Notes under the pieces: generated by a model
What the model was told of the DNA's origin: nothing
What the model saw: only the letters and a program-made list of their open reading frames with translations
Databases searched by the model: none
Made by a program: the position numbers and the translations under genes
Shown: positions 1 through 5,838 of the stretch, one piece after another
Layout of the letters: each line of letters opens with the position of its first letter
Numbering within the stretch: the first letter of the stretch is position 1
From: Verrucomicrobiota bacterium
GTDB lineage: Bacteria; Verrucomicrobiota; Verrucomicrobiia; Limisphaerales; UBA11358
Assembly (NCBI GenBank): GCA_026225155.1
Contig: JAMFSG010000354.1
Span: forward strand, 1-9,967
DNA length: 9,967 bases
Reading direction: 5' to 3'

Positions 1-669
1 CGCCTCGTGGATTTCAAGCGTAACCGTCACGGCATCGAGGCTACGGTGACGGCGATTGAATATGATCCGATGCGCTCGGCGCGTCTCGCGTTGCTTGAAT
101 ACACCGATGGCGAAAAGCGTTACATCATCGCTCCCGTCGGTATCGCCGTCGGCAAAAGAATTTCCAGCGGTCCTTCCGCACCTCCTGAAATCGGTAACGC
201 ACTTCCGCTCAAGGCGATTCCGGTCAGCTCGGCGATCCATAATCTCGAATTGATTCCCGGCAAAGGCGGCCAGATGGTTCGCTCGGCTGGCGGTTCGGCG
301 ACTTTGATGTCGCGCGACGAAGGTTATGCGCAAATCCGTTTGCCTTCCGGCGAAATCCGGAAGATCAACGAAGAATGTTACGCGACCATCGGTCAAGTCG
401 GCAACACGGAACACGAAAACGTCATTCTCGGCAAAGCGGGTCGCACACGTCATCGCGGTCATCGTGGCATCACGCGCGGTGTCGCGCGGAACCCGGTTGA
501 CCATCCGAACGGCGGCGGTCAGGGCAAATCCAAAGGCGGCGGCGGTTGGCAGCAATTGGTTTCGCCGTGGGGTTTTGTGGCCAAGGGCGGCAAAACGCGC
601 GCCAAGTATAAAGCGTCAAACCGTTTCATTGTGGTCCGTAGCAACGGATTGCCGATCAAGAACAAATAA
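1..669 (+). CDS. rplB: 50S ribosomal protein L2 (5' partial)
   Basis: L2 is a primary 23S rRNA-binding protein near the peptidyl transferase centre and is needed for subunit association. The frame is open from base 1 (R-L-V-D-F-K-R-N), which aligns with about residue 63 of E. coli L2, so roughly the first 62 residues lie upstream of the window; 222 residues are visible. The core is clear: EYDPMRSA, PGKGGQMVRSAGG, LGKAGRTRHRG and NPVDHP. The conserved His of NPVDHP (His229 of mature E. coli L2) is kept at 502-504, but the following PHGGGEGR block reads PNGGGQGKSKGGGG. The C-terminus is longer than in E. coli and basic (SNRFIVVRSNGLPIKNK). The GTG at base 7 is an internal Val codon and not the start. 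Only 3 nt separate its stop from rpsS. Confidence 0.97.
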   Translation, partial: RLVDFKRNRHGIEATVTAIEYDPMRSARLALLEYTDGEKRYIIAPVGIAVGKRISSGPSAPPEIGNALPLKAIPVSSAIHNLELIPGKGGQMVRSAGGSATLMSRDEGYAQIRLPSGEIRKINEECYATIGQVGNTEHENVILGKAGRTRHRGHRGITRGVARNPVDHPNGGGQGKSKGGGGWQQLVSPWGFVAKGGKTRAKYKASNRFIVVRSNGLPIKNK

Positions 670-672
670 TTT

Positions 673-954
673 ATGGGACGTTCGATTAAAAAAGGTCCGT
701 TTGTCGAAGACAGCTTGCTGGCGAAAGTCACCAAAGCCAAAGCCACAAACCAAAAGACGCCGATCAAAACGTGGTCGCGCCGCTCGACCATCACGCCGGA
801 ATTTGTCGGCCTGACGTTCACCGTTCACAACGGAAAAGTTTTCAACCCGGTTTTCGTCACGGAAAACATGGTTGGTCACAAGCTCGGGGAATTTTCACTC
901 ACGCGCACGTTCAAGAAGCACGGCGCCCACACCGCGAAGGCGGAAGCCAAATAG
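673..954 (+). CDS. rpsS: 30S ribosomal protein S19
   Basis: S19 sits in the head of the 30S subunit, pairs with S13 and contacts 16S rRNA and the A-site finger. The 93 residues match the normal family length. The N-terminus MGRSIKKGPFVEDSLL and the region TITPEFVGLTFTVHNGKVFNPVFVTENMVGHKLGEF carry the family signature, followed by FSLTRTFKKHG. The ATG directly precedes the conserved GRSIKKGPF, so the start is secure. It lies 3 nt after the rplB stop, with leader AATAATTT and no SD sequence, which suggests coupled translation in the S10-type operon. Confidence 0.98.
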   Translation: MGRSIKKGPFVEDSLLAKVTKAKATNQKTPIKTWSRRSTITPEFVGLTFTVHNGKVFNPVFVTENMVGHKLGEFSLTRTFKKHGAHTAKAEAK

Positions 955-959
955 TTTTT

Positions 960-1292
960 ATGGAAGTTTTCGCCATCACCAAAAATATCCCGATGTCCGC
1001 GCAGAAGATGCGCGAAGTCGTGCGTCAGATCCAGGGTCTGGGCGCGTTGGAAGCCGAATCAATTCTGGCCATCGTGCCGCGCAAAGGTGCGCGTTTCGTC
1101 GCCAAGACGTTGCATTCCGCCATCGCCAATGCGGAGAACAACAACAAATTGCGTCCCGAAACCTTGCGCATCAAGGAAGCGGTTGCTGGCACGGCCACCA
1201 GCTTGAAACGGTTCACGCCGAAAGCGCGCGGTTCCGCCGGTCCGATCATCAAACGCCGTTGCCACATCAAAATCACTTTGTCCGACGAATAA
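960..1292 (+). CDS. rplV: 50S ribosomal protein L22
   Basis: L22 binds 23S rRNA, and its long beta-hairpin lines the nascent peptide exit tunnel. The ATG at 960 gives 110 residues, the same length as E. coli L22. The frame stays open upstream into rpsS, but starting there would add unrelated residues. Conserved stretches are PMSAQKMREVVRQIQG near the N-terminus, SAIANAENN in the middle, and the tunnel hairpin KRFTPKARGSAGPIIKRRCHIKI. The leader is exactly five T residues between the rpsS TAG stop and this ATG, without an SD sequence. Confidence 0.97.
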   Translation: MEVFAITKNIPMSAQKMREVVRQIQGLGALEAESILAIVPRKGARFVAKTLHSAIANAENNNKLRPETLRIKEAVAGTATSLKRFTPKARGSAGPIIKRRCHIKITLSDE

Positions 1293-1295
1293 GTT

Positions 1296-1964
1296 ATGGG
1301 TCAAAAAGCCAATCCAATCGGTCTGCGCGTCGCGGTCAACAAAGACTGGCGCTCAAAGTGGTATGCCAATAAAAAAGAATTTGGCGCATTGTTGACTGAG
1401 GACCGCGAAATCCGCGCCTTGCTCAAGAAAAAACTGGAAACGGCCTCCGTGCCGCGCATTTTGATCGAGCGCGCGACGAACCGTTGCCGCGTCACGATTT
1501 TGACCGCGCGTCCTGGTGTTGTCATCGGCCGCAAAGGTTCGGAAATTGACAAGCTCAAGGAAGAGTTGAGCAAAAAAACCGGCAAAGAAGTCTACGTGGA
1601 CATCGTCGAAGTCAAGACGCCGGAACTCGACGCGCAATTGGTCGCGGAAAACATCGCGTTGCAATTGGAACGCCGCGTGTCATTCCGTCGCGCGATGAAA
1701 AAAGCGTTGCAGACGGCAAAAGATTTTGGCGCGGAAGGCATCAAGATCCGTTGTGCCGGTCGTTTGGGTGGCGCGGAATTGGCCCGCACGGAAATGTATC
1801 ACTGGGGTCGCGTGCCGTTGCATACTTTGCGCGCGAACATTGATTACGGTTTCGCGGAAGCGTTGACGGTCTACGGCAAGCTCGGCGTCAAATGCTGGAT
1901 TTGCAAAGGCGAAAACAAACCGCAGAAAAAAGAAGTCGCGGCTGAAGTCAAAGCGGCCAACTGA
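1296..1964 (+). CDS. rpsC: 30S ribosomal protein S3
   Basis: S3 forms part of the mRNA entry tunnel and, with S4 and S5, the ribosomal helicase. The protein has 222 residues. The N-terminus MGQKANPIGLRV is the family signature. A KH type-2 domain carries the GxxG loop as GRKG at residues 78-81. The helicase basic patch is kept: R131, R132, K135 (FRRAMKKAL). The C-terminal domain shows GRLGGAELARTEMYHWGRVPLHTLRANIDYG and ends in a short Lys/Ala-rich tail. It starts 3 nt after the rplV stop. A 25-nt T-rich gap follows before rplP. Confidence 0.98.
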   Translation: MGQKANPIGLRVAVNKDWRSKWYANKKEFGALLTEDREIRALLKKKLETASVPRILIERATNRCRVTILTARPGVVIGRKGSEIDKLKEELSKKTGKEVYVDIVEVKTPELDAQLVAENIALQLERRVSFRRAMKKALQTAKDFGAEGIKIRCAGRLGGAELARTEMYHWGRVPLHTLRANIDYGFAEALTVYGKLGVKCWICKGENKPQKKEVAAEVKAAN

Positions 1965-1989
1965 TTTAAGTTTTTAGAAAGAATTTTTT

Positions 1990-2412
1990 ATGGCAATGCA
2001 ACCGGCAAGAGTAAAATTTCGCAAGATGCACCGCGGTAGCCGCAAGGGCACGGCGATCCGCGGCAGCACGGTCGCTTTCGGCGAATACGGTTTGATGGCG
2101 TTGGAACGTTGCTGGATGGATTCCAAGCAGATTGAATCCGCGCGCGTCGCGATCACCCGCAACATGAAGCGCAAGGGCAAGATGTGGATCCGCGTTTTCC
2201 CGCAGAAATCGTTCACGAAGAAGCCGTTGGAAACTCGAATGGGCAAAGGTAAAGCGCCGCTCGAAGGTTGGGTGGCGGTCATTCGTCCGGCGAACATTTT
2301 GTTCGAAGTGGACGGCATCACGGAAGCGGAAGCGCGCGAATCCATGCGCCTGGCGGCAACCAAAATGCCGATTAAAACGAAATTCGTTTCCCGTCATCGT
2401 CTGACGGCTTGA
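1990..2412 (+). CDS. rplP: 50S ribosomal protein L16
   Basis: L16 organises 23S rRNA near the A-site and helps position tRNA. The protein has 140 residues, slightly longer than E. coli's 136. Visible signatures are KFRKMHRG at the N-terminus, RKGKMWIRVFPQKSFTKKPLETRMGKGK in the middle (R83 corresponds to the Arg hydroxylated in E. coli L16), and AATKMPIKTKFV near the end. There are two possible starts: ATG 1990 (M-A-M-Q-P) or ATG 1996 (M-Q-P). The first follows a six-T tract like other starts here; the second fits the E. coli M-L-Q-P spacing better. I prefer 1990, but not firmly. Confidence 0.96.
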   Translation: MAMQPARVKFRKMHRGSRKGTAIRGSTVAFGEYGLMALERCWMDSKQIESARVAITRNMKRKGKMWIRVFPQKSFTKKPLETRMGKGKAPLEGWVAVIRPANILFEVDGITEAEARESMRLAATKMPIKTKFVSRHRLTA

Positions 2413-2422
2413 AAGATTTGTT

Positions 2423-2635
2423 ATGAAATTCACGGAATTAAAAGATTTGACGCTCGTGGAATTGTCGGCCAAAGGCCGCGATTTGCGGCAGGAAATGTTT
2501 TCGCTGCGTTTGCAGCAGGCGAGTGCGCAGTTGGAAAAACCGGCGCGGTTGCGCACGTTGCGCAAAGACATCGCCCGCGTCGAGACCCGTATCTCGGCGT
2601 TGAGCAACCAGACGAAGAAAGTGGCGGCGAAATAA
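2423..2635 (+). CDS. rpmC: 50S ribosomal protein L29
   Basis: L29 is a small helical protein at the exit of the nascent chain tunnel, close to the docking site for SRP and trigger factor. The 70 residues form two long helices. Family positions are visible: ELKDLTLVEL, the central LRQEMFSLRLQQASAQLEKPARLRTLRKDIARVETRI (the LFxLRxQ...ARxxxxRKxIARxxT pattern), and a basic tail. It lies 10 nt after rplP, in the conserved L16-L29-S17 order. The leader GAAAGATTTGTT has no real SD. Confidence 0.96.
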   Translation: MKFTELKDLTLVELSAKGRDLRQEMFSLRLQQASAQLEKPARLRTLRKDIARVETRISALSNQTKKVAAK

Positions 2636-2641
2636 TTTTGT

Positions 2642-2938
2642 ATGGCTGAAGAAATCAAAAATTTACCGGAGCGCGGCAACCGCAAGGAACGCGTCGGCGA
2701 AGTCGTCTCGAACAAGATGGCGAAGACCATCGTGGTGCGCGTGGAACGTCGTTTTCCGCACGCGCAATACAAGAAGATTGTTACCGCCTACAAGAAATTT
2801 TACGCGCATGATGAAAAAGCCGAGGCAAAAATCGGCGACACCGTGCGCATTCAGGAAACCCGTCCGCTCTCGAAGTTGAAACGCTGGCGCCTCGTCGAAG
2901 TCGTCGAGCGCAATGCGGAAGAAACCGTCGCGGCTTAA
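2642..2938 (+). CDS. rpsQ: 30S ribosomal protein S17
   Basis: S17 is an OB-fold primary binder of the 16S rRNA 5' domain. The 98 residues are longer than the typical 80-88 because of an N-terminal arm (MAEEIKNLPERGNR) and an acidic/Ala tail. The core matches the family: RVGEVVSNKMAKTIVVRVERRFPHAQYKKIV, FYAHDE, GDTVRIQETRPLSKLKRWRLVEVVER. The start is ATG 2642, 6 nt after rpmC, within TAATTTTGTATG. No better internal ATG lies before the conserved GEVVSNKM; the Met inside that motif is too late. Confidence 0.97.
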   Translation: MAEEIKNLPERGNRKERVGEVVSNKMAKTIVVRVERRFPHAQYKKIVTAYKKFYAHDEKAEAKIGDTVRIQETRPLSKLKRWRLVEVVERNAEETVAA

Positions 2939-2947
2939 TAAAAGATT

Positions 2948-3313
2948 ATGTTGCAAGTTCGTTCCAGTTTAGATGTTGCGGATAACACCGGGGCCAAGGT
3001 CGCTTGGAACATCGGCGTTTTGGGCCGCAACCAGCGTTACGCCGGCATCGGCGACGTGATCAAAGTTCACATCAAAGAAGCCGCGCCGGATGGCTCGGTG
3101 AAAAAAGGCGAAGTGCATGACGCGGTCGTCGTCCGCACGCGGCACATCATCCGCCGCGATGACGGCTCGTATCTGCGTTTTGACCGCAATGCCTGCGTGA
3201 TCATTGACAAGGAATTGAACCCGAAGGGCACGCGCATTTTCGGACCGATCGCGCGCGAGCTGCGCGAAAAGAAGTTCATGAAAATAATTTCGCTCGCGCC
3301 GGAAGTGATTTGA
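2948..3313 (+). CDS. rplN: 50S ribosomal protein L14
   Basis: L14 lies at the subunit interface, binds 23S rRNA and forms bridges to 16S rRNA; it is also the target of the silencing factor RsfS. The 121 residues agree with the family. Signatures are VADNTGAK near the N-terminus, RYAGIGDVIKVHIKEA, KKGEVHDAVVVRT, RFDRNACVIID and GTRIFGPIARELREKKFMKIISLAPEVI at the end. One local difference from the common form is WNIGVLGRNQRYAG instead of the usual IxVLGGSxRRYA. It lies 9 nt after rpsQ and is the first gene of the spc-type block, with no obvious promoter in front. Confidence 0.98.
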   Translation: MLQVRSSLDVADNTGAKVAWNIGVLGRNQRYAGIGDVIKVHIKEAAPDGSVKKGEVHDAVVVRTRHIIRRDDGSYLRFDRNACVIIDKELNPKGTRIFGPIARELREKKFMKIISLAPEVI

Positions 3314-3318
3314 AAGTT

Positions 3319-3564
3319 ATGTCAAAATTGCATGTTAAAAAAGGCGACGACGTCGTCGTGCTGGCTGGAAAAGAAAAAGGCAAGCGCGGCAAAATCATCG
3401 CCGTGTTGCCGAAGAAATCGCGCGTCATTGTCGAAGGCGTGCAGATCATCAAACGTCACACGCGCAAAAGCCAGCAACATCCAAATGGCGCGATTCTCGA
3501 ACGCGAAGGCACAATCCACATTTCCAATGTGAAGAAAGCGGTCGCTGAAACTGCCGCCGCCTAA
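3319..3564 (+). CDS. rplX: 50S ribosomal protein L24
   Basis: L24 is an early assembly protein that binds the 5' end of 23S rRNA and sits near the tunnel exit. From ATG 3319 it has 81 residues. A KOW motif is visible at about residues 5-32 (KKGDDVVVLAGKEKGKRGKI), followed by VEGVQIIKRHTR and EGTIHISNVKKA. E. coli L24 is longer (104), but short forms exist in other phyla. An in-frame TTG at 3310 would overlap the rplN stop (TTGA) and add three residues; ATG 3319, 5 nt after the rplN stop, fits the usual MxKLHVKKGD start and is preferred. Confidence 0.95.
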   Translation: MSKLHVKKGDDVVVLAGKEKGKRGKIIAVLPKKSRVIVEGVQIIKRHTRKSQQHPNGAILEREGTIHISNVKKAVAETAAA

Positions 3565-3574
3565 ATAGAATTTT

Positions 3575-3592
3575 TCACGGCCAAATCCGTGA
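3575..3592 (+). promoter_or_regulatory. Hairpin with CCAAAT loop upstream of rplE
   Basis: Perfect 6-bp stem TCACGG/CCGTGA with a six-base loop CCAAAT, preceded by TTTT and extendable by one T-G wobble. It ends 9 nt before the rplE ATG in the 37-nt rplX-rplE gap. A near copy stands before rplR at 5431-5450. It is not a terminator, because the T tract lies before the stem and not after it. In E. coli the rplX-rplE junction holds the S8 repressor site, so a regulatory role is plausible but inferred. Confidence 0.55.
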
Positions 3593-3601
3593 GCCAATAA
3601 A

Positions 3602-4144
3602 ATGAAAGCCAGACTTTACGAAAAATATCAGAAGGAAGTTGTGCCTGCGTTGAAGCAGAAGCACAACTACAAGAACGTCCACCAGATTCCGAAGCTCGTC
3701 AAGATCGTCGTGAACATGGGCATCAATGCCTCGCTCGAAAAAGGCGCGATGGATGATGCGGCGAAAGATTTGACGCTCATCACCGGTCGCAAGCCGGCCA
3801 TCAGCAAATCGAAAAAAGCTGTCGCGCAATTTAAGCTCCGCGAAAACCAGCCGATCGGCTGCCGCGTGACGTTGCGCCAGGATGCGATGTATGAATTTTT
3901 TGATCGCTTGGTTGCCAGCGCTTTGCCGCGTATCCGTGATTTTCGCGGATTGTCACCGCGCAAATTTGATGGTCGCGGCAATTACACGTTCGGTATCGCG
4001 GAACAATCTATTTTCCCGGAAATTGAATTGGAAAAAGTGAAGCGCACACAGGGCATGGACATCACGATCGTGACGACGGCGGGCGACAATGCCCACGCAC
4101 ATGACCTGTTGAAACTGATGGGATTTCCGTTCGCAGAGAAATAA
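3602..4144 (+). CDS. rplE: 50S ribosomal protein L5
   Basis: L5 binds 5S rRNA and, together with L18, brings it into the central protuberance; it also contacts P-site tRNA and S13. The 180 residues equal the family norm (179 in E. coli). Motifs are KIVVNMGINASL, ITGRKPAISKSKKAVAQFKLRENQPIGCRVTLR, RDFRGLSPRKFDGRGNYTFGIAEQSIFPEI and MDITIVTTA, ending LLKLMGFPF. The ATG at 3602 follows AATAAA with no SD and is 9 nt downstream of the hairpin at 3575-3592. It is followed by rpsN after 4 nt. Confidence 0.98.
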   Translation: MKARLYEKYQKEVVPALKQKHNYKNVHQIPKLVKIVVNMGINASLEKGAMDDAAKDLTLITGRKPAISKSKKAVAQFKLRENQPIGCRVTLRQDAMYEFFDRLVASALPRIRDFRGLSPRKFDGRGNYTFGIAEQSIFPEIELEKVKRTQGMDITIVTTAGDNAHAHDLLKLMGFPFAEK

Positions 4145-4148
4145 TTTT

Positions 4149-4418
4149 ATGGCCAAGAAATCATGGTTGGAGCGCAACAAGCGCAAGTCGGAAACGGTGA
4201 AAAAATACGCCGCGCTCCGGGCTGAATTGAAGGCGAAGAAAGATTACGCCGGATTGACAAAATTGCCGCGCGATGCAAGCCCAACTCGCTTGGTCAACCG
4301 CTGCGCGATGAGTGGTCGCCGCCGTGGTTATTGGCGCAAGTTTGGTGTGTCCCGTTTGACGTTCCGCGAAGCTGCGTTGAACGGTTTGATTCCGGGTGTG
4401 ACGAAGGCGAGCTGGTAA
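4149..4418 (+). CDS. rpsN: 30S ribosomal protein S14 (zinc-free type)
   Basis: S14 is a late-binding protein of the 30S head. The 89 residues, with one Cys only (in NRCAMSGRRRGY), place it in the Cys-minus class like E. coli S14 (101 residues), not the 61-residue zinc-ribbon type. N-terminal MAKKSWLERNKRK, central LPRDASPTRLVNRC and C-terminal RKFGVSRLTFREAALNGLIPGVTKASW are typical. The leader TAATTTTATG includes the rplE stop; the gap is 4 nt. A 68-nt structured gap follows before rpsH. Confidence 0.98.
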   Translation: MAKKSWLERNKRKSETVKKYAALRAELKAKKDYAGLTKLPRDASPTRLVNRCAMSGRRRGYWRKFGVSRLTFREAALNGLIPGVTKASW

Positions 4419-4430
4419 AAATAATTTGAT

Positions 4431-4474
4431 TCGTGCTGGCTGTCGGTTTCTGAAGAAGCCGAAACGCAGGACGA
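4431..4474 (+). promoter_or_regulatory. Two-part stem-loop before rpsH
   Basis: Outer stem TCGTGCTG (4431-4438) pairs with CAGGACGA (4467-4474), 7 of 8 positions. A 4x4 internal loop follows (GCTG / AACG). The inner 8-bp stem is TCGGTTTC (4443-4450) with GAAGCCGA (4455-4462), including one T-G wobble and closed by a TGAA tetraloop. It fills most of the rpsN-rpsH gap and ends 12 nt before the rpsH ATG. No T tract follows, so it is not a terminator. Being next to the S8 gene, it may be an S8 or processing site; that is inference. Confidence 0.5.
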
Positions 4475-4486
4475 GAATGAAAAAAT

Positions 4487-4873
4487 ATGAGTGATCCGAT
4501 TTCTGATTTATTGACTCGCATCCGCAATGGCGGACGTGCGCTATTGCCGGTGATTGTCCTGCCGCATTCGCGGATTAAAGAGGGCGTGGCCAAAATTTTG
4601 AAGAGCGAAGGTTATGTTTCCGAAGTCGCCGTCGAAGGCGATGTTAAGAAAAAAATCAAGATTCACCTGAAGTATGAAGGCAAGAAAAGCGTCATCGAAG
4701 GTTTGAAACGCGTCAGCAAGCCCGGCTTGCGGAAATATGTCGGTGCCACCGAAATCCCGCGCGTGCGCGGCGGCCTCGGCGTGGCGATCGTCTCGACCTC
4801 GGAAGGTTTGTTGACGGACGCGCAGGCGCGCAAGAAAAACCTCGGCGGCGAATTGCTCTGCCACATCTGGTAA
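4487..4873 (+). CDS. rpsH: 30S ribosomal protein S8
   Basis: S8 binds helix 21 of 16S rRNA in the platform and in E. coli also represses the spc operon by binding its mRNA. The 128 residues fit the family. Motifs are DPISDLLTRIRNG at the start, VAKILKSEGY, RVSKPGLRKYVGATEIPRVRGGLGVAIVSTSEG (STSEG at 103-107) and GGELLCHIW at the end. The ATG follows GAATGAAAAAAT; there is no SD at normal distance. The stem-loop at 4431-4474 lies directly upstream. A tandem TAATAA ends the gene. Confidence 0.98.
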   Translation: MSDPISDLLTRIRNGGRALLPVIVLPHSRIKEGVAKILKSEGYVSEVAVEGDVKKKIKIHLKYEGKKSVIEGLKRVSKPGLRKYVGATEIPRVRGGLGVAIVSTSEGLLTDAQARKKNLGGELLCHIW

Positions 4874-4883
4874 TAATTTTATG
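4871..4883 (+). promoter_or_regulatory. Stop/U-tract/start junction at rplF
   Basis: A clear example of the initiation leader of this window: tandem stops TAATAA of rpsH, then TTTT, then the rplF ATG. No purine-rich SD is present. Similar junctions occur at rpsS, rplV, rpsQ, rpsN, rplO and rpsM. A U-rich leader can act through ribosomal protein S1 or by re-initiation of the terminating ribosome; which one applies here is not visible. Confidence 0.5.
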
Positions 4884-5417
4884 TCGCGTATTGGAAAACA
4901 ACCGATTGCCATTCCCGCCAAAGTAAAGGTGGAAGTGAAAGGGCAACAAGTTTTGGTCGAAGGACCGAAGGGCAAACTGAATTGGTCATTGCCGCAGCGC
5001 ACGAGCCTCAAAGTGGATGGCACGAATGTAGTGGTCAGCCGCGCGGGCGATGATGCACAATCGAAGGCGTTGCACGGCTTGAGCCGCGCGCTGGTCAATA
5101 ACATGATCAAGGGCGTCTCCGAAGGTTTCGTCAAGAAGCTGGAGATTCAAGGCGTCGGTTTCAAAGCCGCTGTCACGGGTAAAGTCGTCAACCTGACACT
5201 CGGTTATTCGCACCCGGTTAATTACAACATTCCCGACCAGATCAAAGTGACGGTCGAAGAAAACACGAAGCTAACGATTGAAGGCCCGGACAAAATGATT
5301 GTCGGCAAAGTCGCCTCGGAAATCCGCGGTTTCTATCCGCCGGAACCTTACAAGGGCAAGGGTGTCCGTTACGCTGGCGAACACGTCGTGCGCAAAGAAG
5401 GCAAGACAGTCCAATAA
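4881..5417 (+). CDS. rplF: 50S ribosomal protein L6
   Basis: L6 binds 23S rRNA near the sarcin-ricin loop and the factor-binding site. The 178 residues match the family, with two repeated domains. The N-terminus MSRIGKQPIAIPAKV and the region VEGPKGKL are typical. The second domain shows LEIQGVGFKAAVTGKVVNLTLGYSHPV, VASEIRGFYPPEPYKGKGVRYAGE and the ending RKEGKT. It starts 7 nt after the rpsH stop. The stop is doubled (TAATAA) and is followed by a 41-nt gap with a hairpin before rplR. Confidence 0.98.
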   Translation: MSRIGKQPIAIPAKVKVEVKGQQVLVEGPKGKLNWSLPQRTSLKVDGTNVVVSRAGDDAQSKALHGLSRALVNNMIKGVSEGFVKKLEIQGVGFKAAVTGKVVNLTLGYSHPVNYNIPDQIKVTVEENTKLTIEGPDKMIVGKVASEIRGFYPPEPYKGKGVRYAGEHVVRKEGKTVQ

Positions 5418-5430
5418 TAATTAATTTTTT

Positions 5431-5450
5431 GCCACGGCCAAACCCGTGGC
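5431..5450 (+). promoter_or_regulatory. Hairpin with CCAAAC loop upstream of rplR
   Basis: Perfect 7-bp stem GCCACGG/CCGTGGC with loop CCAAAC, preceded by TTTTTT. It ends 8 nt before the rplR ATG at 5459. Core and surroundings match the element at 3575-3592 (T tract, CACGG stem, CCAAAY loop, short spacer, AAATG). The T tract precedes the stem, so a plus-strand terminator is excluded. A translational operator for the L5/L18 pair is an attractive but untested reading. Confidence 0.6.
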
Positions 5451-5458
5451 GCATTGAA

Positions 5459-5818
5459 ATGAGAACGGAAAAAAAACAAAAATTGAAGCAGTTGCGCCGT
5501 TGGCGCATCCGCAAAACCGTGACCGGCACGAGCGAACGTCCGCGCATGGCGGTTTGCTTCAGCAGCGAAAACATCCACGTCCAATTCATTGACGACACGG
5601 CCGGCAAAACGTTGGCGGCGGCTTCGACGGTGAGCAAGACGGACGCGAAAAATCTTTCCGCGAATGTTGATGGCGCAAAAAAAATCGGAGCGATCGCCGC
5701 GAAAAACGCGCTCGACAAAGGCATCAAGGAAGTCGTTTTCGACCGTGGCGGGAATCGTTATCACGGCAAAGTCAAGGCGCTGGCGGATGCCGCGCGCGAA
5801 GGCGGATTGAAATTTTAA
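5459..5818 (+). CDS. rplR: 50S ribosomal protein L18
   Basis: L18 binds 5S rRNA and, with L5, attaches it to the large subunit. From ATG 5459 the protein has 119 residues (117 in E. coli). Conserved parts are RRWRIRKTVTGTSERPRMAV, SENIHVQFIDDTAGKTLAAAS, IAAKNALDKGIKEVVFDRGGNRYHGKVKALADAAREGGLKF. The frame stays open to a TTG at 5429, but that start would lie inside the hairpin and add a non-conserved PRPNPWRIE, so ATG 5459 is chosen. Leader GCATTGAA has no SD. Confidence 0.97.
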   Translation: MRTEKKQKLKQLRRWRIRKTVTGTSERPRMAVCFSSENIHVQFIDDTAGKTLAAASTVSKTDAKNLSANVDGAKKIGAIAAKNALDKGIKEVVFDRGGNRYHGKVKALADAAREGGLKF

Positions 5819-5838
5819 CCAGTAACCAAAGAAATACT

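Noticed and set aside
326..814. 162-codon plus frame overlapping rplB and rpsS
   Set aside because: A shifted frame of rplB/rpsS, giving an Arg/Ser/Lys-rich product with no family resemblance.
1966..2772. 268-codon open frame on the minus strand over rplP-rpmC-rpsQ
   Set aside because: It is antisense to three certain ribosomal genes and its translation shows no recognisable domain; codon bias of the plus-strand genes keeps this frame open.
3571..3592. Hairpin plus T tract as a terminator before rplE
   Set aside because: On the plus strand the T tract precedes the stem. On the minus strand no gene exists that would need termination.
4477..4494. Mini-ORF MKKYE overlapping the rpsH start
   Set aside because: Five codons in an A-rich leader, with no SD or other support; likely chance, though a coupling leader peptide is not excluded.
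5429..5458. TTG start for rplR inside the hairpin
   Set aside because: The added ten residues are not conserved in L18, and the ATG at 5459 fits the family length.
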